DNA of 7,744 nt, taken from the NCBI GenBank assembly GCA_015494385.1, contig WGBJ01000276.1, positions 1 through 7,744 on the forward strand, read 5' to 3'. Below the pieces are notes generated by a model. The model ran no database searches and was not told the DNA's origin. It worked only from the letters and a program-made list of their open reading frames with translations. Below are positions 5,328-7,744 of the stretch, one piece after another; position 1 is the stretch's first letter; each line of letters starts with the position of its first letter. Origin of the DNA: Marinosulfonomonas sp. GTDB lineage: Bacteria > Pseudomonadota > Alphaproteobacteria > Rhodobacterales > Rhodobacteraceae. The position numbers were made by a program, and so were the translations under genes.

Positions 5328-6263
5328 ATGATGGAAACCGCACCCCTTTATACCGATGTCGCCCGCGCGCCCGATGGTGGCGCGGCCTATTGGCTGGATA
5401 CGGATGACGGGGTGCGGATCCGTGTTGGCGTCTGGAACAAAGGCACCAGGGGCACAGTTCTGCTGATGCCCGGGCGCACAGAATATATTGAAAAATACGG
5501 TCTGGTTGTCGGCGATCTGCAACAGCGTGGTTATGCCACGATTGTGGTGGACTGGCGTGGTCAGGGGCTGGCCGACCGGATGCTGGATGATCCCGACACC
5601 GGCCATGTGCTGAAGTTTGCCGATTACCAGCGCGATGTGGCGGCAATGGTGCAGGCGGCGCGGGATCTGGAGATGCCGCAGCCGTTTTACATGCTGTCCC
5701 ATTCGATGGGCGGCTGCATTGCGCTACGATCCTTGGTGGACGGGCTGGATGTGAAGGCCTCGGTTTTCAGTGCGCCGATGTGGGGGATTCTGATTGGTCC
5801 CCTGATGCGCCCGCTGGCGCGCGGCATTGCCTGGGCCACAAGCACCGCCGGCATGGGGCACAAATACGCGCCCGGGACCAACGCGGAAAGCTATGTTTCT
5901 GTTGCCCCGTTCGAGGACAATCTGCTGACCACCGATCCGGATATGTATGCGCTGTTGCAGGAACAGGTGGCGGCGCATCCCCGTTTTGCACTGGGTGGGC
6001 CAAGCATGAACTGGCTGTTCGAGGCACTGACCGAAACCCGCGACCTGATGGCGATGGAAGCCCCCAAAGCGCCGGCGCTGACGTTTCTGGGCACAAACGA
6101 GCGGATCGTGGATTCGTCGGCAGTGATCAAGCGGATGCAGGACTGGCCGGACGGGCGACTGGAAATGGTCGAGGGGGGCGAGCACGAGGTGCTGATGGAA
6201 GGGCCGCAAACCCGCACGCGGTTGATAGACCAGACAGTGGATTTTTTCGGGCAGTATTCCTGA
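5328..6263 (+). CDS. Alpha/beta hydrolase, lysophospholipase/monoacylglycerol lipase type
   Basis: The 311-residue protein has the serine aminopeptidase S33/PldB-like alpha/beta hydrolase layout. MPGRTEYIEKYG (47-58) forms the oxyanion-side loop and DWRGQG (75-80) is a family block. The nucleophile elbow is SHSMG with Ser126, and GTNERIVD (255-262) carries the acid. GGEHEVLMEGP (283-293) provides His286. The first Gly of the usual GxSxG is Ser124. The residue at the usual acid position is Glu258, with Asp262 nearby. No signal peptide is seen, so it is probably cytoplasmic or loosely membrane-associated. A lysophospholipid or monoacylglycerol substrate is suggested by family only. Two successive ATG codons (5328 and 5331) follow the SCP2 stop with no gap and no clear ribosome binding site, pointing to coupled translation. 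The gene ends 12 bases from the convergent ribD. Confidence 0.9.
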   Translation: MMETAPLYTDVARAPDGGAAYWLDTDDGVRIRVGVWNKGTRGTVLLMPGRTEYIEKYGLVVGDLQQRGYATIVVDWRGQGLADRMLDDPDTGHVLKFADYQRDVAAMVQAARDLEMPQPFYMLSHSMGGCIALRSLVDGLDVKASVFSAPMWGILIGPLMRPLARGIAWATSTAGMGHKYAPGTNAESYVSVAPFEDNLLTTDPDMYALLQEQVAAHPRFALGGPSMNWLFEALTETRDLMAMEAPKAPALTFLGTNERIVDSSAVIKRMQDWPDGRLEMVEGGEHEVLMEGPQTRTRLIDQTVDFFGQYS

Positions 6264-6265
6264 GC

Positions 6266-6284
6266 AGGGTTTGCCCTAGGTTTT
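6266..6284 (+). terminator. Weak hairpin at the hydrolase-ribD convergent junction
   Basis: AGGG (6266-6269) and CCCT (6274-6277) can pair over a TTTG loop, followed after AGG by TTTT (6281-6284). The stem is only 4 bases and overlaps the end of ribD, so termination may be inefficient or occur elsewhere. It is the only stem-plus-T arrangement I saw at this junction. Confidence 0.2.
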
Positions 6285-7376
6285 GCGCCAGTGGTGCATG
6301 ATGTCGGCGCCCAGTTGACGCTGCTCGACCAATTCAAAACGCGGAGCTTGGACGAGGCGTTGCAGGCCAAGCGGGCCGAGCGAGGGCAGCCCTTCGGCCC
6401 CCAGCGCGATACCGGCGGTAAAGCCGATCAATTCGTCCACCAGACCGGCACGCAGAAGCGACGCGGCAAAGGCGCCGCCGCCCTCGACAAACACCCGTGT
6501 CAAACCCGCCTGCCCCAGGCCGGTCAGGATCGAGGCCGGATCAAGCGTGCCTTGACGGGTGGCGCAAGGGATCAGGGTGGCGCCCATGCCAGACCATGCG
6601 CTGACCAATGCGGGGTCGGCACCTTCGCCGTGGCAGAGCCATAACGGCACATCGCCAGCGGTGCGGGCCAGATTGCCCGTAAGCGGCAAGTCCAGAGTAC
6701 GGCTGGCAATGATGCGCACAGGTTGGCGGGTGATGCCCAGATCGCGCACCGTCAGGGTCGGGCCATCCGCCCGCGCGGTGCCGCCGCCGACCATCACACC
6801 GTCATGGCGGGCGCGTTGCAGATGCACCATGCGCCGTGCTTCGGGGCCGGTGATCCACTGGCTTTCGCCGGTTGCCGTGGCGATGCGTCCATCAAAACTG
6901 CTGGCCAGCTTCAGGGTGACCAACGGGCGGCCATCCTGCACCCGTTTCAAAAAACCCGCATGGGCACGCAGCGCTTCGGCCTGCATCACCCCCGTTGTCA
7001 CAGTGATCCCGGCGCCACGCAAAATGGCATGCCCCCTACCCGCCACACGCGGGTCGGGATCCTCAAGCGCCGTCACCACCCGCGCCACGCCAGCGCTAAC
7101 CAGCGTTTCGGCGCAAGGCGGGGTTTTACCGTGATGGGCGCAAGGTTCCAGCGTGACATAGGCCGTGGCGCCGCGGGCGGCCTTGCCGGCCTGTTTCAGG
7201 GCCATGGTTTCGGCATGGGGACGGCCGCCATCCGCCGTCCAGCCGCGCCCGATGATCCGGCCATCGGCAACGATCACACAGCCCACTGCCGGATTGGGCC
7301 AGACACGCCCCAAGCCGCGCGCGCCCAGAGTAAGGGCGAGCGCCATAAAGCGGGCGTCTTGGTCAGATTGGGTCAC
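6276..7376 (-). CDS. ribD: Bifunctional riboflavin deaminase/reductase RibD
   Basis: The 366-residue protein carries out two cytoplasmic steps of riboflavin synthesis: deamination of the diaminopyrimidine made from GTP, then NADPH-dependent reduction of the ribosyl side chain. The N-terminal deaminase domain (about 6-145) has [10 protein letters not shown] (27-36), the zinc motif HAE (54-56), and [13 protein letters not shown] (78-90) with Cys79 and Cys88 as the other ligands. [11 protein letters not shown] (105-115) is also typical. The reductase domain (about 150-366) shows [13 protein letters not shown] (155-167), WITGPEARR (174-182), [13 protein letters not shown] (194-206) and [12 protein letters not shown] (297-308). 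Both halves look intact and the length is normal. The start is a GTG at 7376 overlapping the nrdR stop by four bases (GTGA), so translation is coupled. An internal ATG at residue 11 is possible but less likely. Confidence 0.95.
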   Translation of the reverse strand: MTQSDQDARFMALALTLGARGLGRVWPNPAVGCVIVADGRIIGRGWTADGGRPHAETMALKQAGKAARGATAYVTLEPCAHHGKTPPCAETLVSAGVARVVTALEDPDPRVAGRGHAILRGAGITVTTGVMQAEALRAHAGFLKRVQDGRPLVTLKLASSFDGRIATATGESQWITGPEARRMVHLQRARHDGVMVGGGTARADGPTLTVRDLGITRQPVRIIASRTLDLPLTGNLARTAGDVPLWLCHGEGADPALVSAWSGMGATLIPCATRQGTLDPASILTGLGQAGLTRVFVEGGGAFAASLLRAGLVDELIGFTAGIALGAEGLPSLGPLGLQRLVQAPRFELVEQRQLGADIMHHWRKT

Positions 7377-7744
7377 TCTTCCGGTGAATCGTCAGGCCGC
7401 AATTCGCTTACGAATTTGTCGAAATCATCCGCCGCCTGGAAATTCTTGTAGACACTGGCAAAACGGACGTAGGCCACGGTGTCGATCCGGGCCAGAGATT
7501 CCATCACGATTTCACCGATCGTTTCCGATTTGATGTCGGTTTCGCCCATGCTTTCCAGCCGCCGCACGATGCCCGAGATCATCTGGTCAATGCGTTCCGG
7601 ATCAATCGGGCGTTTTTGCAGGGCGATGCGGATCGACCGCTCCAGCTTGTCACGACCGAATTCCTCGCGGCGGCCATTGGACTTGATCACCACCAGATCG
7701 CGCAACTGCACCCGTTCATAGGTGGTAAAGCGACCGGCACAGGC
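7373..7744 (-). CDS. nrdR: NrdR, ribonucleotide reductase repressor (partial, N-terminus outside window)
   Basis: The visible 123 residues are the C-terminal part of NrdR, an ATP/dATP-sensing repressor of ribonucleotide reductase genes. The frame is open to the window edge. The first residues, [12 protein letters not shown], are the end of the N-terminal zinc ribbon; the visible Cys matches the fourth zinc ligand. The ATP-cone domain then runs through [56 protein letters not shown] and KNFQAADDF. Usual family length is about 150-160, so about 32 residues lie beyond 7744. A GTG at 7711 is inside the protein and is not the start. The gene overlaps ribD by four bases, a common nrdR-ribD arrangement in bacteria. 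No NrdR-box pair is seen in the window. Confidence 0.95.
   Translation of the reverse strand, partial: ACAGRFTTYERVQLRDLVVIKSNGRREEFGRDKLERSIRIALQKRPIDPERIDQMISGIVRRLESMGETDIKSETIGEIVMESLARIDTVAYVRFASVYKNFQAADDFDKFVSELRPDDSPEE

Noticed and set aside
4980..5702. 240-codon minus-strand open frame across the SCP2 gene and hydrolase
   Set aside because: It overlaps two well-supported genes in antisense and has no recognisable motif or ribosome binding site.
6276..7376. FMN riboswitch controlling ribD
   Set aside because: ribD starts inside the end of nrdR, with no leader between them. Any riboswitch would be outside this window.
7376..7711. NrdR starting at the GTG at 7711
   Set aside because: The upstream in-frame codons encode the conserved end of the zinc ribbon ([10 protein letters not shown]), so the gene continues past the window edge.

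Overview
The window looks like a stretch of core chromosome from an alphaproteobacterium of the order Rhodobacterales (Roseobacter/Rhodobacter group). The evidence is the high GC content with strong G/C preference at third codon positions, the CarD-FdxA-S4 protein-SUV3-type helicase neighbourhood, the SCP2-type small protein and the nrdR-ribD pair. This assignment rests on recalled family and neighbourhood patterns, not on a database search. No rRNA, tRNA, CRISPR array, insertion sequence, phage gene or integration scar was found.

Layout. From about 65 to 4966 five genes lie on the minus strand. In transcription order they are: a secreted TPR protein (4966-4418), a 925-residue SUV3-like RNA helicase (4395-1618), an S4-domain RNA-binding protein of the Hsp15 type (1614-1240), a seven-iron ferredoxin FdxA (1186-845), and the RNA polymerase-binding regulator CarD (583-65). 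The first three are tightly packed (22 and 3 bases between genes) and probably share a transcript. fdxA follows after 53 bases. carD is set apart by a 261-base intergenic region with a plausible promoter of its own, a dyad over the presumed start site and a hairpin in the leader.

A 73-base divergent spacer separates this group from two plus-strand genes: an SCP2 sterol-carrier-like protein (5040-5327) and, with no gap, an alpha/beta hydrolase of the lysophospholipase/monoacylglycerol lipase type (5328-6263). Both suggest lipid handling.

Across a 12-base convergent junction lies ribD (7376-6276, riboflavin biosynthesis), preceded by and overlapping nrdR (from the window edge to 7373), the repressor of ribonucleotide reductase genes. 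nrdR is cut by the window edge and lacks about 32 N-terminal residues.

Functionally, the left group combines RNA handling (helicase, S4 protein) with transcription initiation control (CarD) and an electron carrier. The centre is a small lipid-related operon. The right is vitamin and nucleotide metabolism. I did not find a clearly new biological system. The points most worth a second look are the carD control region, the bipolar disordered tail of the helicase, the mixed make-up of the TPR-helicase-S4 operon, and the variant nucleophile elbow and acid residue of the hydrolase.
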